Shown: positions 40,310 to 48,322, numbered from the stretch's first letter. The stretch is 64,000 nucleotides of DNA from an uncultured Bacteroidota bacterium (GCA_902762805.1 CACWPQ010000022.1:1-64000), one strand, 5' to 3'. The notes: generated by a model not told the origin, from the letters alone. Numbers and translations: made by a program.

Positions 40310-40354
40310 TTATGCAAATTGAATTATGTAATTTGCATAATTTAATTTGCATAA
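40310..40354 (-). promoter_or_regulatory. Three operator-like sites upstream of AAA ATPase
   Basis: TTATGCAAATT at 40310-40320 and its reverse complement AATTTGCATAA at 40330-40340 and again at 40344-40354. The first covers the -33 region. Likely binding sites of a regulator, perhaps the neighbouring WYL protein. Confidence 0.6.
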
Positions 40355-40406
40355 TTATTATATACACATGTTATCCAATGATTTAAATCATTCGTCCAGT
40401 CGGCAT

Positions 40407-41297
40407 TTAGAGATATTTATTCATCATCTCCTGTATCTCGCCACGCATGTCGGCACGGAGACTTTCGGGTTGGAGCACTTCGACGGTGCTGCCGAGGGAG
40501 AGGAGTTTCTGTTTGAAGTCGTAGGTGGGACGCACACGCAGAGAGAAAATGGAATACTCCCCGGTGCGCTTCAGTTCGTGCTGGCTGCTGTGCAAGGGCA
40601 ACGAGCGCAGGTAGTTGGCCTGGTAGGCGTCCACCTTCAGACGTATGGACTCCGTGGGTGTATCGTCCACAATGATGCCGTAGGCACCTTCGAACATCTC
40701 CTTCAGGTCGAACTTCGGGTCGCGCTTGTAGGTTTCCGCCTGCTGCTCCACCTTCGACATGCGGTCGAGGGCGAAAATGCGATAGTCGCCGTCGCGGCGG
40801 GCAATGAGGTACCACCGCCGTTCGAACATCTTGAGGGCATAGGGCTGCACGCCACTGTAACTGTAGGGCGACTCGCTCCAATAGGGTGCATACGTGAATT
40901 TCAGCGTGCGTTTCTCCTTCAACGCTTCCAATAGTGCCGGAAGCATTCGGCTGTCCGTGGCTTCCACCATGATATACTGTGCCGCTTCGCGACTGTCGGC
41001 CACGACATGATGCACCGCTATGGAATCCATCATCCACTGGCGGAAGTACTCCCTGCCTCCGTCGTCGGCCAGACGGTAGCGATACTGCCCCCCGTCCATG
41101 TAACACTCAACCTCGATGCCGAAGAGGTCGAGAATCTCGCTGCGGTGGCGGTGGAAACTGCGCCGTGCGAAGGCGCCCTCTTCATGCAGTTCGTCCGTGG
41201 CGTTCCAGCGGTCTGCAATCTGTTCCAGCGTCAGGCCCTTGTCGCCCACCCGCATCAGCGTCCCCACCAGCCAGGTGTATTTCTTCAGTACGTTCAT
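40407..41297 (-). CDS. WYL-domain transcriptional regulator
   Basis: 296 residues. N-terminal winged helix (LTLEQIADRWNATDE ... FARRSFHRHRSEILDLFGI), then the WYL domain with FERRWYLIARRDGDYRIFALDRM near residues 152-174, and a C-terminal WCX-type extension. WYL regulators bind nucleic-acid ligands and control defence operons and DNA damage responses. It is located between the ATPase and the RhuM-Fic gene and its ATG overlaps the latter's stop. Confidence 0.92.
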   Translation of the reverse strand: MNVLKKYTWLVGTLMRVGDKGLTLEQIADRWNATDELHEEGAFARRSFHRHRSEILDLFGIEVECYMDGGQYRYRLADDGGREYFRQWMMDSIAVHHVVADSREAAQYIMVEATDSRMLPALLEALKEKRTLKFTYAPYWSESPYSYSGVQPYALKMFERRWYLIARRDGDYRIFALDRMSKVEQQAETYKRDPKFDLKEMFEGAYGIIVDDTPTESIRLKVDAYQANYLRSLPLHSSQHELKRTGEYSIFSLRVRPTYDFKQKLLSLGSTVEVLQPESLRADMRGEIQEMMNKYL

Positions 41298-42244
41298 AGG
41301 TTGTTCTTGTTGATAAGGTTCACCACCACCTTCACCATCACATCCTTCTCCTCAGGGCGGCTCTCGGCAATCATAAGCGTGAGGGCCACGAGGGTGTTGT
41401 CGGCGAGGCGCTTGCTGCCGTCCTCGCGGTAGAGGATGCGGTTGTTGTTCAGGAACCACAGGAACAGCGTGGCGGCGATGCGTTTGTTGCCGTCGCTGAA
41501 GGAGTGGTTCTTGGTGACAAGGTAAAGCAGCATGGCGGCCTTCTCTTCGGTGCTGGGGTAGAGCTCCACGCCGTCGAAGGTTTGGTAGATCTGTCCTATG
41601 GAGCTCTTGAACGACTCATCCTTCTCGTTGCCGAAGAGTGCGCTCTCGCCGAAGCGTTCCTTCAATGAGCAGATAGCCTGCATGGCATTGTCGTAGGTGG
41701 CATGGAAAGGGGCTTCGCTGGTGGTGTCGCTGACGGTGAGCCGCTGGTAGTCGTAACTGTCGAGGGTGTCGAGGGCGTAGGTGTAGTCAGTCACCACGTC
41801 GAAGAGTGCATTGGTCTCGTCGGTCGAAAGCAGCGGCTGGTTTTGTATGGTCCGTCCGAGCATGCCCACCAGCTGCCGCAGCTCGCCAATCTGCTCCTTG
41901 TGGACATTTCTTGCCCAGATACGGAATGCAGTACCTCGCTGACTCTTCACGCGATAGCCAACAGAGATAATGACATCAAGGTCATAAAACTTTTGCATAC
42001 GCTTTATTTCTCTTACACCTTCCCTTCGAACTTGTAAGAATTCCTTACAAGTTGCACGTTCGTCCAATTCACCCTCGCTATAAGCATTTCGTATATGCAT
42101 AGTTATATTCTGCGGCGTTTTCTCAAAGAGCAACGCCATCTGTGCCTGTGTCAGCCACACGGTTTCGTTCTCCAACCGCACATCGATTGCGGTCTGCCCG
42201 TCGTCGGTCTGATAGATGATTATCTTGTCGTTTATGTTCTCCAT
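41294..42244 (-). CDS. RhuM-type protein with C-terminal Fic/Doc domain
   Basis: 316 residues. N-terminal RhuM/virulence domain (VWLTQAQMALLFEKTPQNIT, KFYDLDVIISVGYRVKSQRG, FRIWARNV) followed by a Doc-type Fic core HSFSDGNKRIAATLFLWFL near residues 246-264 (HxFxDGNKR). Doc-like Fic proteins phosphorylate or AMPylate translation factors or act as toxins. Coupled to the WYL regulator by a four-base overlap. A 99-bp stretch (41805-41903) is repeated exactly at 47603-47701 in a broken copy. Confidence 0.9.
   Translation of the reverse strand: MENINDKIIIYQTDDGQTAIDVRLENETVWLTQAQMALLFEKTPQNITMHIRNAYSEGELDERATCKEFLQVRREGVREIKRMQKFYDLDVIISVGYRVKSQRGTAFRIWARNVHKEQIGELRQLVGMLGRTIQNQPLLSTDETNALFDVVTDYTYALDTLDSYDYQRLTVSDTTSEAPFHATYDNAMQAICSLKERFGESALFGNEKDESFKSSIGQIYQTFDGVELYPSTEEKAAMLLYLVTKNHSFSDGNKRIAATLFLWFLNNNRILYREDGSKRLADNTLVALTLMIAESRPEEKDVMVKVVVNLINKNNL
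41805..41903 (-). repeat. 99-bp exact direct repeat, copy 1
   Basis: Identical over 99 bases to 47603-47701. Here it encodes the 33 residues HKEQIGELRQ ... DETNAL of the RhuM-Fic protein. Confidence 0.9.
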
Positions 42245-42271
42245 GTATGCAATAACGCCATTTGTGCCATT

Positions 42272-42613
42272 TTATTGCACAAGCACCTCTTTCAGTTTTT
42301 CCCATTTGGCTATTTCCTTCTCGCAATTCTCACGATTGAAATAGTATGCCATCTCTTCGATAGTTAAATCCAGAAGGAAGTCTGCTTCTGCGGGACCAAT
42401 GCCGAGCGTGGCCTTTAGCCTTTTGGCTGCTTGCTTTTGCGAAGCCGAGTTTTGCACCGTACTGACTACCTCCTCTATATTGTAGTTTATCTGTCCAAAG
42501 ACCGCCAGCTCTGCCAGACGTGTATCTATATACTCTGGGGTGATAGGCAGTACCTTTATATTGATAGTGCCGTCCTCCGATGTTGTAATAATAGGTTTTG
42601 CGTAAAGTTCCAT
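42272..42613 (-). CDS. Small paralogous protein A with gyrase-like C-terminal helices
   Basis: 113 residues. N-terminus with ITPEYIDTRLAELAVFGQINYN, C-terminus IGPAEADFLLDLTIEEMAYYFNRENCEKEIAKWEKLKEVL. The latter resembles the coiled-coil segment of GyrA/ParC (pattern L-S-xx-QA-xxIL-xM-x-L-xxLT-xxE-xx-K-xxE-xxxL). The next gene (42618-42977) is a divergent paralogue. No database family is recalled. Could be a mimic or interactor of type II topoisomerase, or the resemblance is only a generic helical hairpin. Confidence 0.65.
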   Translation of the reverse strand: MELYAKPIITTSEDGTINIKVLPITPEYIDTRLAELAVFGQINYNIEEVVSTVQNSASQKQAAKRLKATLGIGPAEADFLLDLTIEEMAYYFNRENCEKEIAKWEKLKEVLVQ

Positions 42614-42617
42614 ATCT

Positions 42618-42977
42618 TCAATTATTTAAAATATCCTGTGTCTCTTGAAGTATACGTCGCAGGATAGTCATACGTTCTATCTGTTTGGGATATTCTTCCT
42701 CGTCGAAGAAAAGCGGAATATACTTCAAAGGATTATTCAATGCGAATTCCGCCTGTTGTCGCGATACACCATACTCGTCCATCATCTGCTGAACGCTACC
42801 AATCTTCTTGTCCGGCCGGTTAACTGTAATATCGGCTATCACCTGCGTGCTATAATCAATCTTTTCAATCCCCGAGGCCTTCTCAATAAGTGCATCAATG
42901 TATTCGGGAGTAATCTCCACGGGATTCAACGGATCCCCATTTTCGCCACAGGCTTCATAATCAATGTATAGTTTCAT
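42618..42977 (-). CDS. Small paralogous protein B
   Basis: 119 residues, paralogue of the next gene downstream: shared ITPEYIDALIEKASGIEKIDYS, and C-terminal VSRQQAEFALNNPLKYIPLFFDEEEY...ERMTILRRIL with the same helix pattern. It is first in the unit, behind a TATTTTTG box, and is separated from its paralogue by 4 bases. Function unknown. Confidence 0.65.
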   Translation of the reverse strand: MKLYIDYEACGENGDPLNPVEITPEYIDALIEKASGIEKIDYSTQVIADITVNRPDKKIGSVQQMMDEYGVSRQQAEFALNNPLKYIPLFFDEEEYPKQIERMTILRRILQETQDILNN

Positions 42978-43005
42978 AACAATAAAGATTTATTTTTTCG
43001 AGATG

Positions 43006-43013
43006 CAAAAATA
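43006..43013 (-). promoter_or_regulatory. -7 promoter box of paralogue B/A, RhuM-Fic and WYL unit
   Basis: TATTTTTG on the minus strand, 29 bases before the start codon at 42977. Confidence 0.5.
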
Positions 43014-43079
43014 CAGCAACTTTATGCCATTTCATGACATACATATAATCTACCTTTACTGGTGTATGTGATTGTTTCA

Positions 43080-43190
43080 ATCATATTGACTATCATCGCA
43101 TAATACACCTATTGGTTTTGCTCCCCTTTTGCTCCTCTTTTCATCCTCTTTTGGGTGCCTATATGGTAACTATAGTGTTCCTTCGGGGTA
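43080..43190 (-). repeat. Diverged intergenic repeat, copy 1
   Basis: Shares GGTTTTRCTCCCCTTTTRCTC and GTGCCT..ATGG..(A)CTATAG blocks with 47999-48115, read from the plus strand. The whole 42978-43332 gap (355 bases) contains no open frame; this repeat is the only feature besides the promoter box. Confidence 0.5.
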
Positions 43191-43332
43191 TGTTGTACCG
43201 ACAATTGGTTATGTCATTCAATCCACCTATTGTGTCGTTGCAGAGCACACTAAATGTTCTTAGTCCTTTCGACTGCTAAATAAAAGGAAAGTGCGCCCCA
43301 TAGTGGTGTGCCCATCATTTTACAAGAGGCAA

Positions 43333-43596
43333 TCAATCCCACATTATTGCCTCTTTTATGAATTCTCTTGGTTTTTCAACCTCTCTGCCACAGAATGGAC
43401 AGATAATTGGCACATCTTTGTCAAAACTTCCACCGCATTGACATTTGATATTCTCAAATTCCAGTAGTCTTTCCGTTGTCCAGAGCTCTCGGCCACATTT
43501 GTCGCAATGCAGCACATCAGCGACTGCGCCAGGTCCCTCATTCCATTCAAACGGGTTATGACATTGAGGACATTCTATTATATACAGACAACCCAT
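43333..43596 (-). CDS. Small zinc-ribbon protein
   Basis: 87 residues with three CxxC-type knuckles: CPQC (residue 9), CDKC (residue 31), CQCG (52) and CPFC (69), enough for two zinc ribbons. Probably a nucleic-acid or protein binding adaptor. It lies 11 bases downstream of the 194-residue protein gene and is presumably co-transcribed. No family recognised. Confidence 0.65.
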   Translation of the reverse strand: MGCLYIIECPQCHNPFEWNEGPGAVADVLHCDKCGRELWTTERLLEFENIKCQCGGSFDKDVPIICPFCGREVEKPREFIKEAIMWD

Positions 43597-43606
43597 TGTG
43601 ATTCAA

Positions 43607-44191
43607 CTAAAAGAAACAATAATTTCGTTCCCACCTTTTGGACTTGTTCAGATAGGATGAGAAGCTCTCGTCGGGAAACGCCCGCCAGTGTTCGCGCTCG
43701 ATGGTGTCGAGGATGGTGTCGTTGTATTTGTATTCGTCCGACACAATCCAACTCTCGTATGTCTTGAAACCCGGTGTGCTATTGGGTTTGTATCGGTTCT
43801 CGTATACAAACTCGGTGGTTCTCTTTACACACATTTTCAGTTCCTCCGCTAGCAGGCGCAGCAACTCGTCCATCTCCAGCCGTTTGATTCTGTCAGCAGT
43901 CGGTTTTTGGTCGAATGGTCTCTCCTTACCCATCATCATTCGCCAGATATAGGCAAAGATTACCCAATGAATACGGCTGCGGTAGGTCTCGGCGCGCTCT
44001 TCTGCATAGCGTTCTATGGCCCGCTTAAAGTTGCCTCCCTTCAAGGCGAACCCTCCGAGAATAACTATTTTTTCATCAAAAGGGCTATAGGACCATTCGT
44101 GGGAAAAATCGTCCCAAATCTCGCGTGAGGAAGCCAAACGAGCCTCATACTCCCTCAAAGTACAGTCGTAAGGTTTAAAGAACTTTTCCAT
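43607..44191 (-). CDS. Unrecognised protein, 194 residues
   Basis: Soluble, mixed-charge protein beginning MEKFFKPYDCTLREYEARLA and containing many Trp/Tyr residues (FSHEWSYSPFDEK, FAYIWRMMMGKERPFDQK). No signal peptide, no membrane segment, no motif I can name. It is preceded by a TATTTTTG box and hairpin and followed closely by the zinc-ribbon gene. Part of the accessory region. Confidence 0.6.
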   Translation of the reverse strand: MEKFFKPYDCTLREYEARLASSREIWDDFSHEWSYSPFDEKIVILGGFALKGGNFKRAIERYAEERAETYRSRIHWVIFAYIWRMMMGKERPFDQKPTADRIKRLEMDELLRLLAEELKMCVKRTTEFVYENRYKPNSTPGFKTYESWIVSDEYKYNDTILDTIEREHWRAFPDESFSSYLNKSKRWERNYCFF

Positions 44192-44223
44192 AAGTCATAT
44201 TATTACTTGTCTTTTTCTGACTG

Positions 44224-44231
44224 CAAAAATA
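44224..44231 (-). promoter_or_regulatory. -7 promoter box of 194-residue protein gene
   Basis: TATTTTTG on the minus strand, 33 bases before the start. Confidence 0.48.
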
Positions 44232-44235
44232 CAAA

Positions 44236-44273
44236 GCAGGAGTGCCATATTGTGACACTCCTGCTTTTTTTTT
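44236..44273 (+). terminator. Hairpin terminator between Nmad3 and 194-residue protein genes
   Basis: Perfect 9-bp stem GCAGGAGTG / CACTCCTGC with an 11-base loop, followed by nine T on the plus strand. On the minus strand it follows the Nmad3 gene and is followed by TTTGTATTTTTG, so it may end that transcript as well. Confidence 0.6.
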
Positions 44274-44288
44274 ACAAAAAAGATAAAA

Positions 44289-45086
44289 TCACAAAATGAT
44301 TTTTCTTACCCAGTTCATTATTTCTTGAGTGGCATCAATAACGAACTCTTGCCCTATGGCAGCAGAAAGGAAATAATCATCCTTCCAGGAATTGGGATTG
44401 TTGCTGATGTCTACATCCCTAAAGAAAGCAGGCAAGTCCCAACAGCGCCTCGTCATTCCTTCTTTGGTCAATATTCTATCCTTTCGATAGGTAAGTACAT
44501 CGCATCCTTTAATGTTATCCATAAAAGACAACCATTCAGTCGGCAAGAATATTGCATTTTTTTTATCATTCCTTACTTTTTGGTCACCAATATGGGGATG
44601 ATCTTTCAACCACTCCGGGGCTTTGTCCATTTGCTCGACAATCTCCCCAATTTGCATATAGGCATAAATCACATGTAAGTCTCTTGCTCCCTTCTTGTAT
44701 GCTAACTTTCCATTAATTACTTCCGTTTCTTTAAACCAGCCATAAAACAGAAACAAATCTCCTTCAGTGACTCCATGATTTCGCAAATGAGTTAATGCAC
44801 TACTGGCTTGTCCAAAGGCTGGCATCCAACCCGGAAGTCTGTCCTTTAATTCTTTTCTTAAATCGGGATCTAAGTGGCAATAATCTTTTGGCTGTAGTTT
44901 TGTTTTGGGTTTCAATGAACTGATAATGTCATAATAACTCACGCCATCCCATAATAAAGAATCAAATGTATTGTTACCATCTTTGTCTGGAATTGGCAAA
45001 GACAAAAGTGTCCCATCTGGCATAATTGGGTTAGGCTGCTTTCCATTCGAAGAATCAAAGCCTTTTCTGCTTAATATAATTTTCAT
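44289..45086 (-). CDS. Nmad3-domain protein (nucleotide-modification-associated)
   Basis: 265 residues. The start MKIILSRKGFDSSNGKQPNP and IMPDGTLLSLPIPDKDG fits the Nmad3 family (nucleotide modification associated domain 3) as I remember it, with later HVIYAYMQIGEIV and the NDKKNAIFLP segment. Nmad proteins were predicted to act in DNA hypermodification or in its sensing; the reaction is not established. Its ATG overlaps the Nmad2 stop by four bases, so both act together. Confidence 0.8.
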   Translation of the reverse strand: MKIILSRKGFDSSNGKQPNPIMPDGTLLSLPIPDKDGNNTFDSLLWDGVSYYDIISSLKPKTKLQPKDYCHLDPDLRKELKDRLPGWMPAFGQASSALTHLRNHGVTEGDLFLFYGWFKETEVINGKLAYKKGARDLHVIYAYMQIGEIVEQMDKAPEWLKDHPHIGDQKVRNDKKNAIFLPTEWLSFMDNIKGCDVLTYRKDRILTKEGMTRRCWDLPAFFRDVDISNNPNSWKDDYFLSAAIGQEFVIDATQEIMNWVRKIIL

Positions 45087-45676
45087 GATAAAGGGTAAAC
45101 TATTCCGGGTTTGTAGTTGTTAATGACTTGATCAATAATCTTCTTTGCACTATTGTTTTCTAATGAGAGTTTATTTAATCGATGCACGACAAATCCTTTC
45201 TCCACATTGATAGAGATTGCATTCTCCACACCAAAGTAGTAGAACTCATTGCAAATCAAAACATACTTTCCACTTAAGTCACGTTTTATATTAGTGGAAT
45301 TGTGTCCTCCGCCATTATTGTGCTGGTGGAAATCATCACCGCCAAAGGGTTCGTAAATGTTATCACCAAAATCGTTAACCCAATCATTGGGCGAGGGTCG
45401 CTTCTCTGGATATTTTTCCCAATAATCCTTAATGAGCATTTTATCACTTACTTTAGCCAGATAGATTAGTTTTTGACCATAATCACTAAAAGTGTACTTC
45501 TGTTTTTTCCCTTGAACCTTATTAGAAGTCCATCCAGAAATCCAATAACCTATTTCTGCACACCTTCGAATTGTGGGTTTGCATGTAGCCAAAGTCAATA
45601 CACCCTGATATGGATTTGGGGCAAATCCAGTATCATGAGTCATCTTATAACAATAAAGAAATCTTTCTCCTTTCAT
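45083..45676 (-). CDS. Nmad2-domain protein (nucleotide-modification-associated)
   Basis: 197 residues. The N-terminal segment YKMTHDTGFAPNPYQGVLTL (residues 10-29) followed by ATCKPTIRRCAEIGYWISGW is the Nmad2 signature. The family was predicted from gene neighbourhoods of base-modifying enzymes and phage-type systems. Directly coupled with Nmad3. A catalytic role is not known. Confidence 0.82.
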   Translation of the reverse strand: MKGERFLYCYKMTHDTGFAPNPYQGVLTLATCKPTIRRCAEIGYWISGWTSNKVQGKKQKYTFSDYGQKLIYLAKVSDKMLIKDYWEKYPEKRPSPNDWVNDFGDNIYEPFGGDDFHQHNNGGGHNSTNIKRDLSGKYVLICNEFYYFGVENAISINVEKGFVVHRLNKLSLENNSAKKIIDQVINNYKPGIVYPLS

Positions 45677-45701
45677 GTCTTATCTGTTTTGTAAAATGTT
45701 T

Positions 45702-46214
45702 TTATCCAATCCTATCCCCACAGAAGTCTTTCCGCTTGCATTTGGCACAGTGGGTTCCTTGCCAGACGGAGTCGAGGTGGTCGGCGGCGGCATCGACCAA
45801 TTGGGGGTCGTCGGTGAGGATACCGGCCTCGAAGTTGCGGTTGTTGTCGCCTTTCATACCGATGCCGGCACCCGTGAGGTTGGCGGAGCCGATATAGGCT
45901 ACCGCGCAGTCGAAAATCATTATCTTGAAATGCACCCTTGGGCAGAGTCTCCGCTCCAATCTACTCCACAATCCTGGATATTTGTCGAAATCCTCGCGGA
46001 AGTTCTCACCTGGTTCTTTTGCATGAAGCAGACGCACGTCGACACCACGTCTCAGCAACTTGTCGAGCACCGACAGAAACGGCACCATGTCCCGTCCACC
46101 TTCCACATACAAATCCTTCAAGTCGGCTGTGCTAATCCATAGGTCGTGCTTGACCTTCTCGCAACGCGAGAGGACTTCTGTGTAATGGTCCTTGTCGGCG
46201 ATGTATTGTATCAT
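45702..46214 (-). CDS. PLD-like phosphodiesterase/nuclease
   Basis: 170 residues. One HKD motif: VHFKIMIFDCAVAYIGSANLTGAG near residues 95-118 (HxKxxxxD, then GSxN). A single HKD per chain means dimerisation, as in Nuc and the BfiI restriction enzyme. The C-terminal CAKCKRKDFC cluster could bind zinc and DNA. It lies 25 bases upstream-to-downstream of the Nmad2 gene in the same direction, so it is a likely nuclease partner in this module. Confidence 0.86.
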   Translation of the reverse strand: MIQYIADKDHYTEVLSRCEKVKHDLWISTADLKDLYVEGGRDMVPFLSVLDKLLRRGVDVRLLHAKEPGENFREDFDKYPGLWSRLERRLCPRVHFKIMIFDCAVAYIGSANLTGAGIGMKGDNNRNFEAGILTDDPQLVDAAADHLDSVWQGTHCAKCKRKDFCGDRIG

Positions 46215-46241
46215 TATTATAAATAAAAAAGTAAGGCGAAG

Positions 46242-46850
46242 CTACAATTGACTTGAAATCACCTTATACCACCAATCCCACTGGTAACCTGTAGATGGAT
46301 GATACACAGCTATGCAGCGAACTTGATTCTTATTATTCAATTGATAAAAACCATTATTTATATCCCATCCATCTACATTCAATGGCTTATCCCATGTCCA
46401 TCTGTCCTCGGGCAAATTATTAAATAACTTACCCACGCCCCACACTATAATCAAATCAGGCTGTAAATCATTTAAAACCTCAAAAAATGCTTCCTCTGCA
46501 TTTTTATAGTCTATTGGAGAACCAGATTCTCTGGCACCAGACATTGGAACTTGAAGATAATTATAGAACGATATAGAATTCCATATTTCCTGACTTTTTT
46601 CAGGTTTTGTTTCTTCACCCACAAGCGAACGTTCAAACTTCAAATAGGTATTTGTCCAACCACCATTATTTTCGCGGCATTCACCTTTCCTTATTGCAAG
46701 ATAGTCTTCTACAATTCTTTTCGTCAATGTAGCTACAGCTTTTTCCTCTGAACAGTAAAAGCTTTCACCGATAGCTAGAATTTTTTTTCGGAAAATCCCA
46801 CCGGATTCATAATTCGTTCCCTTCCAAGGCTTAAAAAATACATGTTCCAT
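46242..46850 (-). CDS. Uracil-DNA-glycosylase-like fold protein
   Basis: 202 residues. Pattern KKILAIGESFYC near residue 22, then SISFYNYLQVPM near residue 92, PDLIIVWGVGKLFNNLP near 129 and AVYHPSTGYQWDW near the C-terminus. This order (GExxY, FYNYL, WG, HPS) is that of UDG-superfamily-like hypothetical proteins. Cleavage of damaged or modified bases is possible but not shown. It sits immediately next to the PLD and Nmad genes. Confidence 0.6.
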   Translation of the reverse strand: MEHVFFKPWKGTNYESGGIFRKKILAIGESFYCSEEKAVATLTKRIVEDYLAIRKGECRENNGGWTNTYLKFERSLVGEETKPEKSQEIWNSISFYNYLQVPMSGARESGSPIDYKNAEEAFFEVLNDLQPDLIIVWGVGKLFNNLPEDRWTWDKPLNVDGWDINNGFYQLNNKNQVRCIAVYHPSTGYQWDWWYKVISSQL

Positions 46851-46862
46851 AATACAGATAAC

Positions 46863-47093
46863 TTAATTGATTGTTTCCAGGTCCAAATATCTTGGAGTAA
46901 ATGCACCTGCTTTCTTTACATCAACGCCATACTTGGCCTTGAATGCATTAATTACAAGCTCTTGCCCCTTTCCATCGCTCAATAAAGATGCCAAGTTGGC
47001 TTTTTGGTGGAATGCCACTTCAACAGACATCCCTTTTTCTAAACGAACACCATTGGAGTTCAAGTTGGATTTAACAGTTACTTTGTACAGCAT
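46863..47093 (-). CDS. Small conserved Bacteroidales protein (DUF6140-like)
   Basis: 76 residues: MLYKVTVKSNLNSNGVRLEKG, then a middle of SVEVAFHQKANL and the end AFKAKYGVDVKKAGAFTPRY. I recall this short family from Bacteroides accessory regions, probably DUF6140, but am not sure. Function unknown; no signal peptide. Confidence 0.6.
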   Translation of the reverse strand: MLYKVTVKSNLNSNGVRLEKGMSVEVAFHQKANLASLLSDGKGQELVINAFKAKYGVDVKKAGAFTPRYLDLETIN

Positions 47094-47128
47094 AACTAAT
47101 AAATATGTTAGGTTAACAATTGTTCAAT

Positions 47129-47458
47129 TTATAATTCATAATCGGGATTATTCAATCCATCAGTAAACATTGATCTTCTCTCTGCTTCCGGGTCCGGAAA
47201 ATCAAAATGGTCTTTTACGTGTTGAATCATACGCATTGTTTTTTTGTATGTTTCCAACAATTCTTTTTGACTTTTAGTTGGTTGAATAGTACATTCAATA
47301 TCTTGCTCTATCCAATCTATATCAGGTTGAATATTGACATCTATGTCGTATAGAATTCTATTTACCGCCCATATTGCCTCATCTTGCGTGGCATCGCTGT
47401 CAATCAAATCATTCAGTTTCTCCTGAATCTGCAATAATTGTTCTTTTGTGTTTTTCAT
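47129..47458 (-). CDS. Unrecognised small acidic protein
   Basis: 109 residues, acidic and helical (QLLQIQEKLNDLIDSDATQD), ending FDFPDPEAERRSMFTDGLNN. No family recognised. It is the first gene behind the TATCTTTG box at 47481 and likely heads the transcript running through the UDG-like, PLD and Nmad genes to 44289. Confidence 0.55.
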   Translation of the reverse strand: MKNTKEQLLQIQEKLNDLIDSDATQDEAIWAVNRILYDIDVNIQPDIDWIEQDIECTIQPTKSQKELLETYKKTMRMIQHVKDHFDFPDPEAERRSMFTDGLNNPDYEL

Positions 47459-47480
47459 TTATTAGCATATATTTATGGTG

Positions 47481-47488
47481 CAAAGATA
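47481..47488 (-). promoter_or_regulatory. -7 promoter box of Nmad/PLD/UDG unit
   Basis: TATCTTTG on the minus strand, 22 bases before the start of the 109-residue protein. Confidence 0.6.
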
Positions 47489-47513
47489 CGAATATTTTCT
47501 GATATCAGAGCAT

Positions 47514-47912
47514 TTATCCTTCAAGCGGCACGTGATCGACGTTTGTGTTTATTTGGTAGTTGAAGGCGTAGGTGGTCATGCGGAGGAGGTCGGGGATGGA
47601 GTAGTGCATTGGTCTCGTCGGTCGAAAGCAGCGGCTGGTTTTGTATGGTCCGTCCGAGCATGCCCACCAGCTGCCGCAGCTCGCCAATCTGCTCCTTGTG
47701 GGGATGCGCTCGTTCACAGCATAGCCTTTAATCAAATACTCCTTCAGCACCTTATTGGCCCATTGGCGGAACTTAATACCTCGTTTTGAATTGACTCGAT
47801 AACCGACGGAGATAATCATGTCCAAATTGAAATAAGGAATGGTACGCGTAACCATTCTGCTACCTTCAGTTTGAACTTGTGCAATTTTTGCACAGGTTCC
47901 CACTCGCTCCAA
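47514..47912 (-). pseudogene. Chimeric RhuM-family remnant
   Basis: Begins with RhuM-like sequence RTIPYFNLDMIISVGYRVNS and KRGIKFRQWANKVLKEYLIK, then after NERI joins a 99-bp block copied from the RhuM-Fic gene but read in a different frame, and ends with an unrelated tail (SIPDLLRMTTYAFNYQINTN). No upstream part of the family is present. A product of recombination and decay, not a working gene. Confidence 0.75.
47603..47701 (-). repeat. 99-bp exact direct repeat, copy 2
   Basis: Identical to 41805-41903 without mismatch, while flanking sequences differ completely. Confidence 0.9.
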
Positions 47913-47998
47913 TTCAAATGTTATTAATATGGCGAACTATTAATGTACGGTCTGTTTGGAACAATTGCACAAGCAGCTTTTGTTCATAGGTTGTACAA

Positions 47999-48115
47999 AT
48001 CATATTGACTTTCACCTAACAAAACATCTATAGGTTTTACTCCCCTTTTACTCAAATCCTAATCATATTTTACGTGCCTCCATGGTTCCTATAGGGTAAC
48101 TCTTAGGCTCCTTCG
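47999..48115 (-). repeat. Diverged intergenic repeat, copy 2
   Basis: Partner of 43080-43190. The gap 47913-48322 (410 bases) otherwise contains an AT-rich stretch and the -7 box at 48274. No gene recognised. Confidence 0.5.
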
Positions 48116-48273
48116 TAGTACAGGTCACTCCTAAAACGTTGGCATTTTATCTATTGTTGCATTTTTTGCAACAACAGCATGACAAACAACAGTTCAAATA
48201 GAAAATGCAACACAAGAAATAAAAAAAGAAGCGCCAAAAACAAAAAGTTCTTGGCCCATTCGGTAAAAAGTAG

Positions 48274-48281
48274 TACTTTTG
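48274..48281 (+). promoter_or_regulatory. -7 promoter box of dual-nuclease gene
   Basis: TACTTTTG, 41 bases before the start codon at 48323. Confidence 0.6.
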
Positions 48282-48322
48282 CACTTTAAAACGGAAATAG
48301 TATTTTCAAATGGAAAACAACC

